A stretch of 53,105 nt of DNA. Origin: an uncultured Bacteroidia bacterium. Lineage in GTDB: Bacteria; Bacteroidota; Bacteroidia; Bacteroidales; Prolixibacteraceae. Below, piece after piece: positions 33,064 to 42,767 of the stretch. The stretch covers positions 1-53,105 of the forward strand of contig CAIYPA010000327.1 of the NCBI GenBank assembly GCA_903927965.1, in the 5' to 3' direction. A model generated the notes under the pieces. That model had not been told where the DNA came from. It made no database searches and saw only the letters and a list, made by a program, of their open reading frames with translations. The first letter of the stretch is position 1, and every line of letters starts with the position of its first letter. The position numbers and the translations under genes were made by a program.

Positions 33064-35199
33064 ATGAATATCAGCTTACTAATTGGCGTATGCCTGTTTT
33101 TCCCGATAGTTTGGAACACCAATCCTTGCCAGGGGGCAGATAAAACAGCCAAAGCGATTCCCTCTTTTCAGGAAACGGTCAAACAGGATTCACTTTTTAA
33201 AGAACCCTTTGTCGATCTCGACGAATGGCGGGATGTGCCGGTTCGCCATCACTATATCCATGGAGGATTTAAAGGAACCAATACCTTGTTCTCATTTTAC
33301 TTTCCACTGAAGGAACAATATCAGGGGCGGTTCTTTCAGTACATCACACCGGTACCAGATAGTGAGACCCTATCGCAAGGTGCAAAAGGAGAGGAAGATA
33401 AGATCGGTTTTTCCATTACTAGCGGTGCCTATTTTATTGAAACCAACGGTGGCGGATCCGCTGCCATGGCAGCACCGGGGACAAGAGCAGATCCATCTAT
33501 CTCAGCCTACCGTGCGAATGCAGCCTGTGCCCAATATTCACGAGTCGTTGCTGCCCGGGTTTACGGGGATCAGCAACGCCCATTTGGTTACTCTTTTGGA
33601 GGTAGCGGCGGCGCCTTTCGCACAATAGGTGGATTTGAGAATACAGATGGGGTTTGGGATGGAGCAGTTCCATATGTGGTTGGTTCGCCAATGGCAATCC
33701 CAAACGTTTTCTCTATCAGGATGCACGCCATGCGTGTATTGAAGGATAAATTCCTGTTAATTGTTGATGCGCTTGAACCGGGAGGCAGCGGCGATCTATT
33801 TGCAGTCCTTAACGAAGAAGAAAGTCAAGCACTTACAGAAGCGACAAGGATGGGTTTTCCCCCGAAATCATGGTTTGGATACAAGTCAATGGGCATACAA
33901 GCCTTTCCTGTACTCTATCAGGCAATGACAATGATGGACCCCGGTTATTTCGCTGACTTCTGGAAAGTCCCTGGCTACCTAGGCGCAAATCCAACCGAAT
34001 CGTTGCTAAAAGCCAGGATTCAAAAAAACAGTACGATCAAACAGGCAATTAATGTTGAAAAAGCAGCTAAAATGGGATTGGATGCAGGATCAATGCCCGG
34101 TCAGGCGCGTGGCACTGCAGATGCTGCTTGGAAGAGCCTGGAGAATAAAGATTCAGAACCCTCGGTTGCCTTTCAGCTATCCGACAAGCTACCAGACATA
34201 GATTTCCTGGGCGGCGATCTGATCATCAAGACCGGAGAAGCGGCTGGCAAAAAGATATCGTTGAGACAAATTGCGGGTGATATTGTCATTCCAGGTGTTG
34301 CCGACTCCAAAGTTTTGATGCAGATCAAACCTGGAGACAAGGTTCAGGTGGACAATTCCAATTTTCTGGCTGCTCAAACCTACCATCGTCATCAGGTCCC
34401 GGGGAAAGATTTCTATGTTTGGGACCAGTTCAAAGATAAAGATGGGAAGCCAATTTATCCCCAGCGCCCCATGTTACTTGGACCCATGTTTGCCAGAGGG
34501 GCTTCCGGGACAGTCCAGACAGGTAAGTTCAAAGGGAAAATGATCCTTTTGGAATCGCTCTGGGATCGCGAGGCGTTTCCGTGGCAGGCCGACTGGTATC
34601 GTTCTAAAGTAAAGGAGAATCTGGGAGAAAGTGCGGATGATCATTTCGTTGTCTGGTTTACGGATCATGCCCTCCATGGTGATTTGACGAAACAGGAAGA
34701 TCCGACCCATACTGTCAGCTACCTTGGTGTTTTACAGCAGGCGTTGCGCGACCTGAGCAATTGGGTAGAGAAAGGGATAACTCCTCCGGCTAGTACAAAT
34801 TATAAAGTAGTGGATGGACAAATCTTAGTTTCTGCATCAGCATTGGAACGCAAAGGGATCCAGCCTGTTATCAATTTAAAGGCAGATGGTGGAGAACGCA
34901 CGGAAGTTGCTGTAGGAATGGCTGTTACATTCGATGCACTGATTGAATTGCCTCCCTATACCGGAAAGATAGTTTCTGCAGAATGGGACTTTGAAGGGGC
35001 AGGTACATTCCCGGTCACAACCGATCTAAAAACTGCAAAAGTGAAGGGGTCATCCATTACCCTGAAAACGACTTATAAGTTTACAAAACCTGGAACATAT
35101 TTTCCAACTCTTCGTGCAGTTTCACAAAGGGAAGGGGATGCCAAAACTCCTTTTGCACGAATCCAAAACCTCGGCAGGGCAAGGGTTGTAGTGAGATAG
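33064..35199 (+). CDS. exported alpha/beta-hydrolase-like protein with C-terminal PKD domain
   Basis: 711 residues with an N-terminal signal (IVWNTNPCQGA). A nucleophile elbow G175-Y-S177-F-G-G (PFGYSFGGSGGAFRTIGG) points to an alpha/beta-hydrolase. The segment ASGTVQTGKFKGKMILLESLWDREAFPWQADWYR and the late HALHGD could provide further active-site parts. Residues 620-711 look like a PKD/Ig-like domain (VTFDALIELPP...SAEWDFEGAGTF...YKFTKPGTYFPTLRAVSQ). I do not recognise a named family; tannase/feruloyl-esterase-like enzymes are the nearest idea. It is coupled to the preceding lipocalin-like gene and lies 63 bases before the GH35-like gene. Confidence 0.7.
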   Translation: MNISLLIGVCLFFPIVWNTNPCQGADKTAKAIPSFQETVKQDSLFKEPFVDLDEWRDVPVRHHYIHGGFKGTNTLFSFYFPLKEQYQGRFFQYITPVPDSETLSQGAKGEEDKIGFSITSGAYFIETNGGGSAAMAAPGTRADPSISAYRANAACAQYSRVVAARVYGDQQRPFGYSFGGSGGAFRTIGGFENTDGVWDGAVPYVVGSPMAIPNVFSIRMHAMRVLKDKFLLIVDALEPGGSGDLFAVLNEEESQALTEATRMGFPPKSWFGYKSMGIQAFPVLYQAMTMMDPGYFADFWKVPGYLGANPTESLLKARIQKNSTIKQAINVEKAAKMGLDAGSMPGQARGTADAAWKSLENKDSEPSVAFQLSDKLPDIDFLGGDLIIKTGEAAGKKISLRQIAGDIVIPGVADSKVLMQIKPGDKVQVDNSNFLAAQTYHRHQVPGKDFYVWDQFKDKDGKPIYPQRPMLLGPMFARGASGTVQTGKFKGKMILLESLWDREAFPWQADWYRSKVKENLGESADDHFVVWFTDHALHGDLTKQEDPTHTVSYLGVLQQALRDLSNWVEKGITPPASTNYKVVDGQILVSASALERKGIQPVINLKADGGERTEVAVGMAVTFDALIELPPYTGKIVSAEWDFEGAGTFPVTTDLKTAKVKGSSITLKTTYKFTKPGTYFPTLRAVSQREGDAKTPFARIQNLGRARVVVR

Positions 35200-35235
35200 C
35201 ACGCTTATAAATAAGGCATGTGAGTTAAATATCAT

Positions 35236-35243
35236 TAAGTTTG
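35236..35243 (+). promoter_or_regulatory. candidate -7 element for the GH35-like gene
   Basis: TAAGTTTG matches TAnnTTTG 27 bases before the ATG at 35263. No matching -33 TTG is seen, so this remains tentative. Confidence 0.35.
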
Positions 35244-35262
35244 TGTCATTAATATAATCACT

Positions 35263-36993
35263 ATGAAAAAACTATCCTTTTCAATTCTGTTTCTAATTGC
35301 AGTTGCACCTTTATTTGCCCAGAAAACCGAAATTCCACATCTTGAAAAAAATGGCAATACGACACAATTGATTGTCAAAGGCAAACCCTTTCTGATCTTG
35401 GGTGGCGAATTGCACAACTCAAGCACTTCGGGAATTGCTTATATGCAGCCGATCTGGGAACAAATGAAGCGGAAAAATCTCAATACGGTCATTGCACCAG
35501 TTTACTGGGAACTTCTTGAACCAGCGGAAGGAAAATTTGATTTCACTCTCGTTGATAGCATGATTTATGGTGCCAGGAAACAAAACCTGCACCTGTGCAT
35601 CTTGTGGTTTGGCTCCTGGAAGAATGGTTACTCCATGTATGCTCCGGGATGGGTCAAGAAGGACACTGAAAAATTCCAGCGCGTCAAAAATAAAAACGGG
35701 GAATCGTTTGTTGTGTTGTCTGCCTTAAGTGAGGCTTCCACGAAAGCCGATGCAAAAGCCTTCAAAACACTGATGCAGCATATCAGGCAGGTCGATGAAC
35801 AGTTCCAAACAGTAATTATGGCCCAGATTGAAAACGAAGTTGGCTTGTTTTATGAGCCAAGGGATTACAATGAAAAAGCAATTAAAGCATATGAACTTGG
35901 TGTCCCTGCAGACTTGACACACTATCTGGTTGAGAATAAAGGAAAACTGCAACCCGAGTTGGACAGCGCCTGGGTAGCGAACGGATGCAAAACCGCTGGA
36001 AGTTGGGAAGAGGTATTTGGGAAAAGTGTTTTGGTGAGAGACAATTGGAAAGCACTTTCGTATTTACCGGAAGAACTGTTCACAGTCTATTATTATTCAA
36101 GGTACATTGGTCAGGTCGCGGCTGCAGGTAAGGAAGCATACCCAATACCGATGTATGTCAATGCCTGGATAAAGCAGCCCCATTCCGGCTGGCCGGGAAG
36201 GTATCCAAGCGGAGGACCTACACCCCATACTTTGGACATCTGGAGATTAAATGCTCCGGCTATTGATTTCATCGCACCCGATATTTATGTGCCTATACCA
36301 GAATCGCAATACACAATAGAACAATATCACAGGCCAGGAAATCCGGTATTTATTCCCGAATTCAAACCAGGAGCTGCCACAGCAAGTTTGGCTTTCTGGG
36401 CATTTGGTCAACACAATGTCAACTGCTTTTCCCCTTTTGGGATTGATGATACAACCCCGGAAGAAGACCCAATTACCAAAAGCTATGCGGCTTTATCACA
36501 AGTTCAGCAGTTGATTTTGGAACATCAGGGAAAAGGTACTATGGTCGGTATTTATGCAGATACAACAAATAGAACGCAAACCTTTGATCTAATTGGCTAT
36601 AGAATTAAGACAAATCTTATAGTTCCCATGTTTGCCCCAGTAGGAGGTGCAGCTGCCGGAATATCCAATTCAGACAAAAGGGCTGTTTCAGCGGGTGGAA
36701 TTGTTTTTGCTATCGGACCTGATGAATTTATTGTGGTGGGAAAAGATTTTACCTTGTCATTTACCCCTCTTAACAACGATGCCAAAAAACCCAAAATCGA
36801 TATCGAATACATGGACGAAGGATCATTTGTAAACGGCAAATGGATTACAACAAGAAGGTTGAACGGAGATGAAGGAACAGGCGGTGGCGACTATGGTTTT
36901 GGCTTTAACAAGGGTTATATCGCTTCGGTGAAATTTCCCCTTTCATCAACTGGTAAATACAATATTCTGAAATTTAAGTTGTACAAGTATTGA
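35263..36993 (+). CDS. GH35-like beta-galactosidase with DUF5597-type C-terminus
   Basis: 576 residues with a signal peptide (APLFAQ). The barrel starts with PFLILGGELHNSS, where GH35 enzymes carry their GGE/H substrate motif, and continues with NTVIAPVYWELLEPAEGKFDF. The acid/base is expected at Glu192 in QIENEVG and the nucleophile at Glu366 in VFIPEFKPG, both conserved. The C-terminal third (about 400-576, beta-rich, GIVFAIGPDEFIVVGKDFTLSF) corresponds to the extra domain found in this GH35 branch. It should release galactose or a related sugar in the periplasm, but members of this branch are not all beta-galactosidases. It is followed 76 bases later by an esterase gene. Confidence 0.9.
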   Translation: MKKLSFSILFLIAVAPLFAQKTEIPHLEKNGNTTQLIVKGKPFLILGGELHNSSTSGIAYMQPIWEQMKRKNLNTVIAPVYWELLEPAEGKFDFTLVDSMIYGARKQNLHLCILWFGSWKNGYSMYAPGWVKKDTEKFQRVKNKNGESFVVLSALSEASTKADAKAFKTLMQHIRQVDEQFQTVIMAQIENEVGLFYEPRDYNEKAIKAYELGVPADLTHYLVENKGKLQPELDSAWVANGCKTAGSWEEVFGKSVLVRDNWKALSYLPEELFTVYYYSRYIGQVAAAGKEAYPIPMYVNAWIKQPHSGWPGRYPSGGPTPHTLDIWRLNAPAIDFIAPDIYVPIPESQYTIEQYHRPGNPVFIPEFKPGAATASLAFWAFGQHNVNCFSPFGIDDTTPEEDPITKSYAALSQVQQLILEHQGKGTMVGIYADTTNRTQTFDLIGYRIKTNLIVPMFAPVGGAAAGISNSDKRAVSAGGIVFAIGPDEFIVVGKDFTLSFTPLNNDAKKPKIDIEYMDEGSFVNGKWITTRRLNGDEGTGGGDYGFGFNKGYIASVKFPLSSTGKYNILKFKLYKY

Positions 36994-37069
36994 TCAGGAT
37001 TTACTATGAATTCAAAGAATAAAGATGATATCAATTGTAGTTTATCCATCATTGAAAGAAACAAAAAGA

Positions 37070-37939
37070 ATGAAAACAAGATATACAATTTTAATTCTGA
37101 TACTGACAAGTTTGGGCAGTTTTGCACAACCTTCAGGGAACAAAGTCATCCGTTTGTACGAGGGTTCTGCTCCTGGTTCGGAAACCTGGAACTGGAAGGA
37201 AATAGAGATGGGAACCGGTCCCGGTACAACAGTTTATAATGTTACGGTACCCTCTTTAACCGTTTTTGAGGCTGATAAATTAATCGCCACCGGCATAGCT
37301 GTTGTAGTTTGTCCCGGGGGAGCTTTTCACATGCTGGCCATCTCGAATGAAGGTTATGAAGTGGCAAAGTGGCTGAACAGCAAAGGGATTACTGCATTTG
37401 TCCTGAAGTACAGGTTGGCACATCTCGTAACGGATAATCCCGGTAAAGAGATGGGATCCAAAAATATAGGTTCCGACAAATTCAACAAGGATATTGAACC
37501 CATTGTTGCCATGGACATTGCAGATGGAAAGGCGGCAATCGCTTATGTTAGGAGTCATTCCGCAGAATGGGGATTAAAAACCGATAAGATCGGAATAATG
37601 GGCTTTTCAGCAGGCGGAACTGTAACAGCAGGTGTAACAATGACCTACGATTCCCAAAGCCGTCCCGATTTTTCCGCCCCGATCTATCCGTATGTCGGAA
37701 GTTTTGGCAATCCTGCCGTCCCGGAAGATGCACCCCCAATGTTTATGGCAGTCGCTTCAGACGATGCTTTTGGGTTCCAAAATCACTGTATTTCCTTATA
37801 TGAAAAATGGGTGACCGCTAAAAAGTCTGCTGAACTTCACATCTACAGAAAAGGCAATCACGGTTTTGGGATGCGGAAACAGAACATCCCAACCGATACC
37901 TGGATCGACCGTTTTCATGAATGGCTGACTGGTCTTTAA
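37070..37939 (+). CDS. exported alpha/beta-hydrolase, acetyl-esterase type
   Basis: 289 residues from the ATG at 37070, preferred because a signal peptide (MKTRYTILILILTSLGSFAQ) starts exactly there; the frame opens 15 codons earlier. The oxyanion loop is CPGGAF, the nucleophile elbow GFSAGG with Ser180, and the catalytic His is expected in KGNHGFG. The family (acetyl xylan esterase, BD-FAE-like) removes acetyl or other acyl groups from glycans. Direct succession to the GH35-like gene suggests decoration removal on the same substrate. Confidence 0.85.
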   Translation: MKTRYTILILILTSLGSFAQPSGNKVIRLYEGSAPGSETWNWKEIEMGTGPGTTVYNVTVPSLTVFEADKLIATGIAVVVCPGGAFHMLAISNEGYEVAKWLNSKGITAFVLKYRLAHLVTDNPGKEMGSKNIGSDKFNKDIEPIVAMDIADGKAAIAYVRSHSAEWGLKTDKIGIMGFSAGGTVTAGVTMTYDSQSRPDFSAPIYPYVGSFGNPAVPEDAPPMFMAVASDDAFGFQNHCISLYEKWVTAKKSAELHIYRKGNHGFGMRKQNIPTDTWIDRFHEWLTGL

Positions 37940-37966
37940 ACAAATTTAAAATTAATCCATTTGCAA

Positions 37967-38465
37967 CTAATCTGAGAAAAGTATTTGATTCTCATCGAAT
38001 TGGCTTTCGGGGGGTTCAGGTTTGTGTACTACGGATTTTCCCCTTATGCCTGGTGCAAATTCATAATAGGTTATAGTAATGGCTTTTGCCTTTTGGTTTA
38101 GGTTCTGAGCACTTGCATATGTAATTTTTTTGACTCAATTTATGCTTCTGTATGATAATGGCTTCCATAGAACGTTTCGCTTTTAGTATAACCATTTCCG
38201 TAGGGCATAATCGTTAAGGATTGCAATTCGGTCATCCTCAAAATTAAAATCCAGAATCTCATCGTACGAATGGCCTGCATCCAATAGCTTTCGGATTTGT
38301 TGGAACATCAGGTATGATTTCCAACACGCCGCAAACTTATAAAATCATAATTAAGTTTGTCTTCAATTGTAATTGGAAGTTCCTGAAATGATAACTCAAC
38401 GGCTTATTGTTGATATTCAGTGATTAAAGGTTTTACGATATCTTTGCCACTTGAAATTATCGTTT
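37967..38465 (-). pseudogene. shattered gene of unknown function
   Basis: Protein-like stretches run on the minus strand but in different frames. From right to left: ISSGKDIVKPLITEYQQ, an in-frame TAA at 38403-38405, VELSFQELPITIEDKLNYDF, then a frame change to the 41-codon frame at 38183-38308 (MFQQIRKLLDAGHSYDEILDF), then MVILKAKRSMEAIIIQKHK, then YYEFAPGIRGKSVVHKPEPP ending at a TAG at 37967. I do not recognise the family. The region lies in the 720-base gap between two hydrolase genes; 38466-38659 shows nothing. Confidence 0.45.
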
Positions 38466-38659
38466 ATATTGGACAAATACATACGATATTTATCGAATAT
38501 AAAAGATAAAATAAGTATTTCCTAATCCTTTAAGTTAAAAAGTGTCCTTTTAAACGCCCTGCCTCTTCCATCTAATGTCCATCTGACCTGATCTTTGGAA
38601 GGTGAAGATTTTATAACACAAGCCTGATTTATAAGCCTTCCCAATTTTGAAGGTTTTAA

Positions 38660-39874
38660 TTATTCTGAAACTGTCCTGATTTGCAGTGCAACAGTCAATG
38701 AATCAATAAATGCCCTGGTTTTGGGCAATGCAGCATAGGCACTTGCAACATGGCTTAAATTTCCCAATCCAATCAACTGTACATTTCCGCCCAATTTCAG
38801 CATGTGGGCATAAGCCTCAGTGGCATCCTTTGGGGAAACATCCTTATCCAAAGAACCATAATACATGCGGAACAAAGCTTTTGGTTTCCAGTCGTAGGTT
38901 TGATTTTCGGCCAGTTTTTCGGTGAACCAATCCGACTTCCCTGTTTTTAGGTCGCTTAGAATCTCTTTTGTGTATAAACTATCTGCCGTTTTGGGCAACC
39001 GGTTTACAATCTGCCTGTAGCCGTAGTTTCCGTTAAACAATCTTGAAACCACAGTATCATAAGGGGTTACTAAAATTGAAGATAGCGGTTTTTTGTAAAT
39101 ATGGCAATAGGCATTTGCAAGATATCCAAGGTAAAAAACGTTGTTGTACTCGACAGCATAGGGAATACTGATCTCTTTAAGGTTATAGGCACCAACGATT
39201 GAAGAGGTCGCAATCAGTTCCAATCCTTGGATCGGGTTTTGTTCAAGAAAGCGGTGCACAGCGGCAGTGGCATGTCCACCTTGTGAGATACCGACAAGAA
39301 ACAGGTTATTTGTCTGTTTGCCTGTAAAAGAAGTACAAATTTCAGAACCAATCTTTAAGAAATCGACCACCGCATTGACCGTTGTTGCCGCATGAAGATA
39401 GGTGTGAACCTCGGTCGAAACGCCAAATCCGATATAGTCGGGGATCAGGGTCAGATAACCCCCACCGGCAAAAATAGCAGCCATCCCCAATCCTTCATCC
39501 TGGGAGGGTTTTGAAGGTGCTTCCGACCGCTCACTGTTCGTTCCGTGCTGATAACTGACGACCCCCTTGATCTTTTTGTTCCTCGGAATGGCAAGCAAGC
39601 CGGAAACCATAACACTTTTGTCGTTTTCATCTTTAGTAGTATAGGAGACCCTGAACAATTCGATTCCGCTTGTGATCGTGATTTTCTCAGGGCTCTTTAA
39701 TTTCTTCATGAAAAACTTTACAACAGGTTCGGGATACCTGCCAACAGATTCATAATGAATGCTTTTAAATGAAGTTGTTGATCGGTTGACCTTCCTGATA
39801 TTGATCCTTGACGTGCATCCATTCAAAATTTGTAAAAGGAATAGAAACAACAGCAACCGGCTTAAAAATTTCAT
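38660..39874 (-). CDS. alpha/beta-hydrolase lipoprotein, secretory-lipase-like
   Basis: 404 residues. Lipobox QILNGC with Cys20. The core shows GVVSYQHGTN, the long loop LIPDYIGFG (typical of the LIP/secretory lipase group), a nucleophile elbow VGISQGG with Ser197, and late YYGSLDKDVSPKDA and LGNLSHVAS blocks that would carry the acid and His. It should hydrolyse esters outside the cytoplasm, substrate unknown. It is transcribed towards the shattered gene at 37967-38465. The preceding gene on this strand ends in a terminator, so this gene is monocistronic. Confidence 0.85.
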   Translation of the reverse strand: MKFLSRLLLFLFLLQILNGCTSRINIRKVNRSTTSFKSIHYESVGRYPEPVVKFFMKKLKSPEKITITSGIELFRVSYTTKDENDKSVMVSGLLAIPRNKKIKGVVSYQHGTNSERSEAPSKPSQDEGLGMAAIFAGGGYLTLIPDYIGFGVSTEVHTYLHAATTVNAVVDFLKIGSEICTSFTGKQTNNLFLVGISQGGHATAAVHRFLEQNPIQGLELIATSSIVGAYNLKEISIPYAVEYNNVFYLGYLANAYCHIYKKPLSSILVTPYDTVVSRLFNGNYGYRQIVNRLPKTADSLYTKEILSDLKTGKSDWFTEKLAENQTYDWKPKALFRMYYGSLDKDVSPKDATEAYAHMLKLGGNVQLIGLGNLSHVASAYAALPKTRAFIDSLTVALQIRTVSE

Positions 39875-39927
39875 AATTAAGTCTATTATTCTGGTGACAT
39901 GATTTTAAGTATCATTCGGAAAGGTAT

Positions 39928-39963
39928 AAAAAAATTGCGTCACCTGATTTGGCAACGCAATTT
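39928..39963 (-). terminator. rho-independent terminator after the second sugar isomerase
   Basis: AAATTGCGT (39932-39940) pairs perfectly with ACGCAATTT (39955-39963) across a 14-base loop. On the minus strand it is followed by T-rich sequence (39934-39928). Confidence 0.75.
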
Positions 39964-40040
39964 ATATTTAAAAATCCGATTTTCCTTAATCGACTAATTA
40001 ATTCAATAATAGTATTATAAGGAGATTAGTGGTCTATTGA

Positions 40041-41099
40041 TTATTTCACGAAATTTGATTTTTTGAGAAAATCGCCACTTTGCAATATCCCTTCGAGGGC
40101 CACTTTTAACTGTTCGGCCTGTACCTTTGGATCTTGTGGGCCAAAAGGATTTCCTGCAGGAGCAGCACCTTTGGCCCCAGGTTTTTGGTCACCTTGTGGT
40201 TGACCTTTTGACATCAGGGCCATTACATCCATCATGGTACCACCTTTGGACTGGATACTCTTCATCGCTTCCATCATCGCCAAACTTTGCTCCTTCTGCT
40301 CTTTGGTCGATTTGGCCTCCATTTCGACAAACCAATCCGAATTCCCGTTTTTATAGAACTGATTGAAAATCGATTCAAAATTGATCTTTCCGGTTTCACC
40401 GATTACATATTCGTCTTTGATGTGCAAAATTTTGAAACGATTGGGATATTTCTTCAGATAAGCAACAGGGTCCTGACCACCTATAGTCACCCAATAAACA
40501 TCCATTTGAAAAAACACCTTATCAGGGTCGGTATTGGCGATCAGGAAATCTTCATAGAACTCATCCGTATTGGCAATTTTCGCAAACTCCAGGTTGTGGT
40601 TATGGTAGCCGAACTTGATCCCTCTTTTGTTTGCCTCGGCGCCGATTTTGTTCATGAGTTCGCACTCAGCTTTTACCCCTTCGACGGAGCCGGCCCACAT
40701 GTTCATTGGGAAAATCACATATTTGCAGCCCATCAGTTTATGGTCATCAAAGGCTTTGCCCCATGCAACCAATGAACCTTCCACATCTTTGACATCAAAT
40801 TTGGCACGTACATGACTAGAAATAATGGTCATGCCATATTTCTTTGCCAGTGCGGAATACTCAGCGGGTTTGTACCCAGCAACCGTGCCTTTTTCGGCAT
40901 CGTAATTGGAAATTTCCATCACGGTATAACCGTCATCCGCAAGTGCCTTAAAAGCCCCGCCAATATTGGTTTCAAGCCCTTTCACCGAATAGGTAGCAAT
41001 TCCTAAATGCTTCTTCGAATCAGGTACCCCAGAAAGTGAAGTAGTAGTAAACAGAAGTGCAAAAAACGCAATGACAAACAGTTCCAATAAATTCTTCAT
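40041..41099 (-). CDS. exported sugar phosphate isomerase/epimerase-like TIM barrel
   Basis: 352 residues from the ATG at 41099 (upstream opening only via TTG). It has an N-terminal signal peptide (FFALLFTTTSLSG). The barrel motifs match the gene at 29323: GIATYSVKGL, TIISSHVRAKF, FGYHNHNLEFAK, FFQMDVYWVTIGGQDP, ILHIKDE, DWFVEMEAKS. A low-complexity insert rich in Gly, Pro, Gln and Ala (residues about 285-325) precedes a C-terminal helix, which the other copy lacks. As an exported member it probably acts on free or glycosidically linked keto sugars. It follows a decayed histidine kinase by 28 bases on the same strand. Confidence 0.9.
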   Translation of the reverse strand: MKNLLELFVIAFFALLFTTTSLSGVPDSKKHLGIATYSVKGLETNIGGAFKALADDGYTVMEISNYDAEKGTVAGYKPAEYSALAKKYGMTIISSHVRAKFDVKDVEGSLVAWGKAFDDHKLMGCKYVIFPMNMWAGSVEGVKAECELMNKIGAEANKRGIKFGYHNHNLEFAKIANTDEFYEDFLIANTDPDKVFFQMDVYWVTIGGQDPVAYLKKYPNRFKILHIKDEYVIGETGKINFESIFNQFYKNGNSDWFVEMEAKSTKEQKEQSLAMMEAMKSIQSKGGTMMDVMALMSKGQPQGDQKPGAKGAAPAGNPFGPQDPKVQAEQLKVALEGILQSGDFLKKSNFVK

Positions 41100-41127
41100 A
41101 ATTCTTATCCTATTAATATTCAATTAA

Positions 41128-42478
41128 TTAAATTTTATTTAGCGGCAGGGTAAAATAAAAGGTGGTTCGTTCTCCTATTTTACTTTCTACCCAAATTTCT
41201 CCACCTAACATTTTAACATATGATTCTGTTTTGGACAATTCGATGCCGGCACCACTATATTTCCTTTTATTAAGTGATTCAGCCTCAATGAACCATTCAT
41301 AGAGGCTTTGTTTTTCATAATTATGTTTGCCGATTGCATCATCTATCACAAAACATTCTACGAAATTTTCTTTAGGATTAAATCCAAATTGGATCAAGCC
41401 ATGATTACTAAACTTTATGGCATATTCAATCAGTTTGGTAAAAATGGTGATGACCTTCTCATGATCAGTTTTGATGATCACATCCGACAGATCATGTCTA
41501 TTTATTAACAGAAATTCAATACTTTTACTTCTAAGATCAGAACAGAAAAAGTCACAAACCGACTTAACCAATTCAGTGAAATTTGTATCTGAGAGGTTTA
41601 TCCCAATTTGATCATTCTGTATCTTTGCAATGCAAAGAAAATAATCGAAGATATTAAATGCTCTGTTACCATTGTCCCCAATAATCTGAATAAATTCCTT
41701 TTGTTCATATTGCGATAAATTGGGGTCTTCTAATAATTCGGCTAAACAGATAGTCCCATTTAATGGAGTCCTGAATTCAAGATTGAGTTCGGCCCATAAG
41801 GAAAAATTAGGTCTCCTATTCTCCTCAGGTTTTTCCGAAAACGATTTAATTAAATTCATTTCATTAATTTTTATATCTGTAATATCAAAGAATGCAGTAA
41901 CAAATTTATTTTTGACTGGTTTTGAGGCAGATATATAATTTCTTGTATTTTTTTTTGAATTGGAAAATAGAATTTTAGTGATTTCTCCCACATTCAAATT
42001 ATCGTTAAACAGAAAATTGGAAGTGTTGAGTTCAGGAATAATTTCGAAAAGATTATGGCCAATAATATCGCTTTTACCTAATCCAACCAGGTTTTCAAAA
42101 GCAGGATTGACTGCGATTATTTTAGAATCAACAGTTTTACCATCCTGACCAATTATCAATTCATTAAGAACTAACCCTACGGTCTATGCGTTGACGATAA
42201 CCTGCAGTTTTTCATCACTTTCTTTCAAGTTATTCTCAAATAAATCCTTCTGGTTTCTTTCATCCGTAAACGATTTGTTCTTTTTTTGAACCGATCGCAG
42301 GAAGATTAGCGTTGACAATAAAAACAGGATCAGGATGCTGATTATGAGGGTTTCATAAAAAATAATGGGATCCCATTTAATTGATTCACAATCAATTCCA
42401 AAAACAACAAATGTTTCGCATTTAACTTTATCTTTGATAAACCAGATAAATTAACTCTTCAAATTTAACAACTTTCAT
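41128..42478 (-). pseudogene. decayed PAS-domain sensor histidine kinase
   Basis: The main open part (41128-42159) has a PAS-like region (IIAVNPAFENLVGLGKSDIIGHNLFEIIPEL), a dimerisation box and an HATPase-like end. In the same frame, an amber TAG at 42184-42186 separates it from an upstream part with a membrane helix (LIISILILFLLSTLIFL) and a coiled coil. That part in turn begins after a TAA at 42451, while a likely original ATG at 42478 is in another frame. The phosphoacceptor site reads NLEFRTPLNG, with Leu where SHEIRTPLNG has His. The N-box (KLIEYAIKFS) and G-box (SGAGIELSK) have also lost usual residues. It is almost certainly not a working kinase. Confidence 0.8.
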
Positions 42479-42664
42479 TCGTTATTCCTCTTGATTTCTC
42501 CCGTTCAGTCAATAAAATGGAATATATCCTTTCCTCAATATCTTGTTCCAAACATTTTTCATTTTAAACAATCTCTTGTAATACAGATAATTGTTAGCAC
42601 TGATGTTTTTGGACGTCTTTAATTTTTTCATTTCTTTGTAGGCTATTCTGTAAATGTGATGTAA

Positions 42665-42701
42665 TTATTGATAGTCTCACTTGAAGTGAGGCTATCAATA
42701 A
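42665..42701. repeat. long perfect hairpin, 17-bp stem
   Basis: Bases 42665-42681 pair with 42685-42701 with a 3-base loop and a single G-T pair. There is no T-run on either side. It lies just beyond the terminator of the M16 peptidase gene. Confidence 0.7.
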
Positions 42702-42705
42702 GCTC

Positions 42706-42745
42706 AAAAAAGAGGCCGGAACAGGAATAAATCCCGTTCCGGCCT
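42706..42745 (-). terminator. rho-independent terminator of the M16 peptidase gene
   Basis: AGGCCGGAAC (42713-42722) pairs perfectly with GTTCCGGCCT (42736-42745). On the minus strand a T-run (42711-42706) follows. It is 22 bases past the peptidase stop. Confidence 0.9.
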
Positions 42746-42767
42746 TTCAATTGTATTTTCTTATAAA

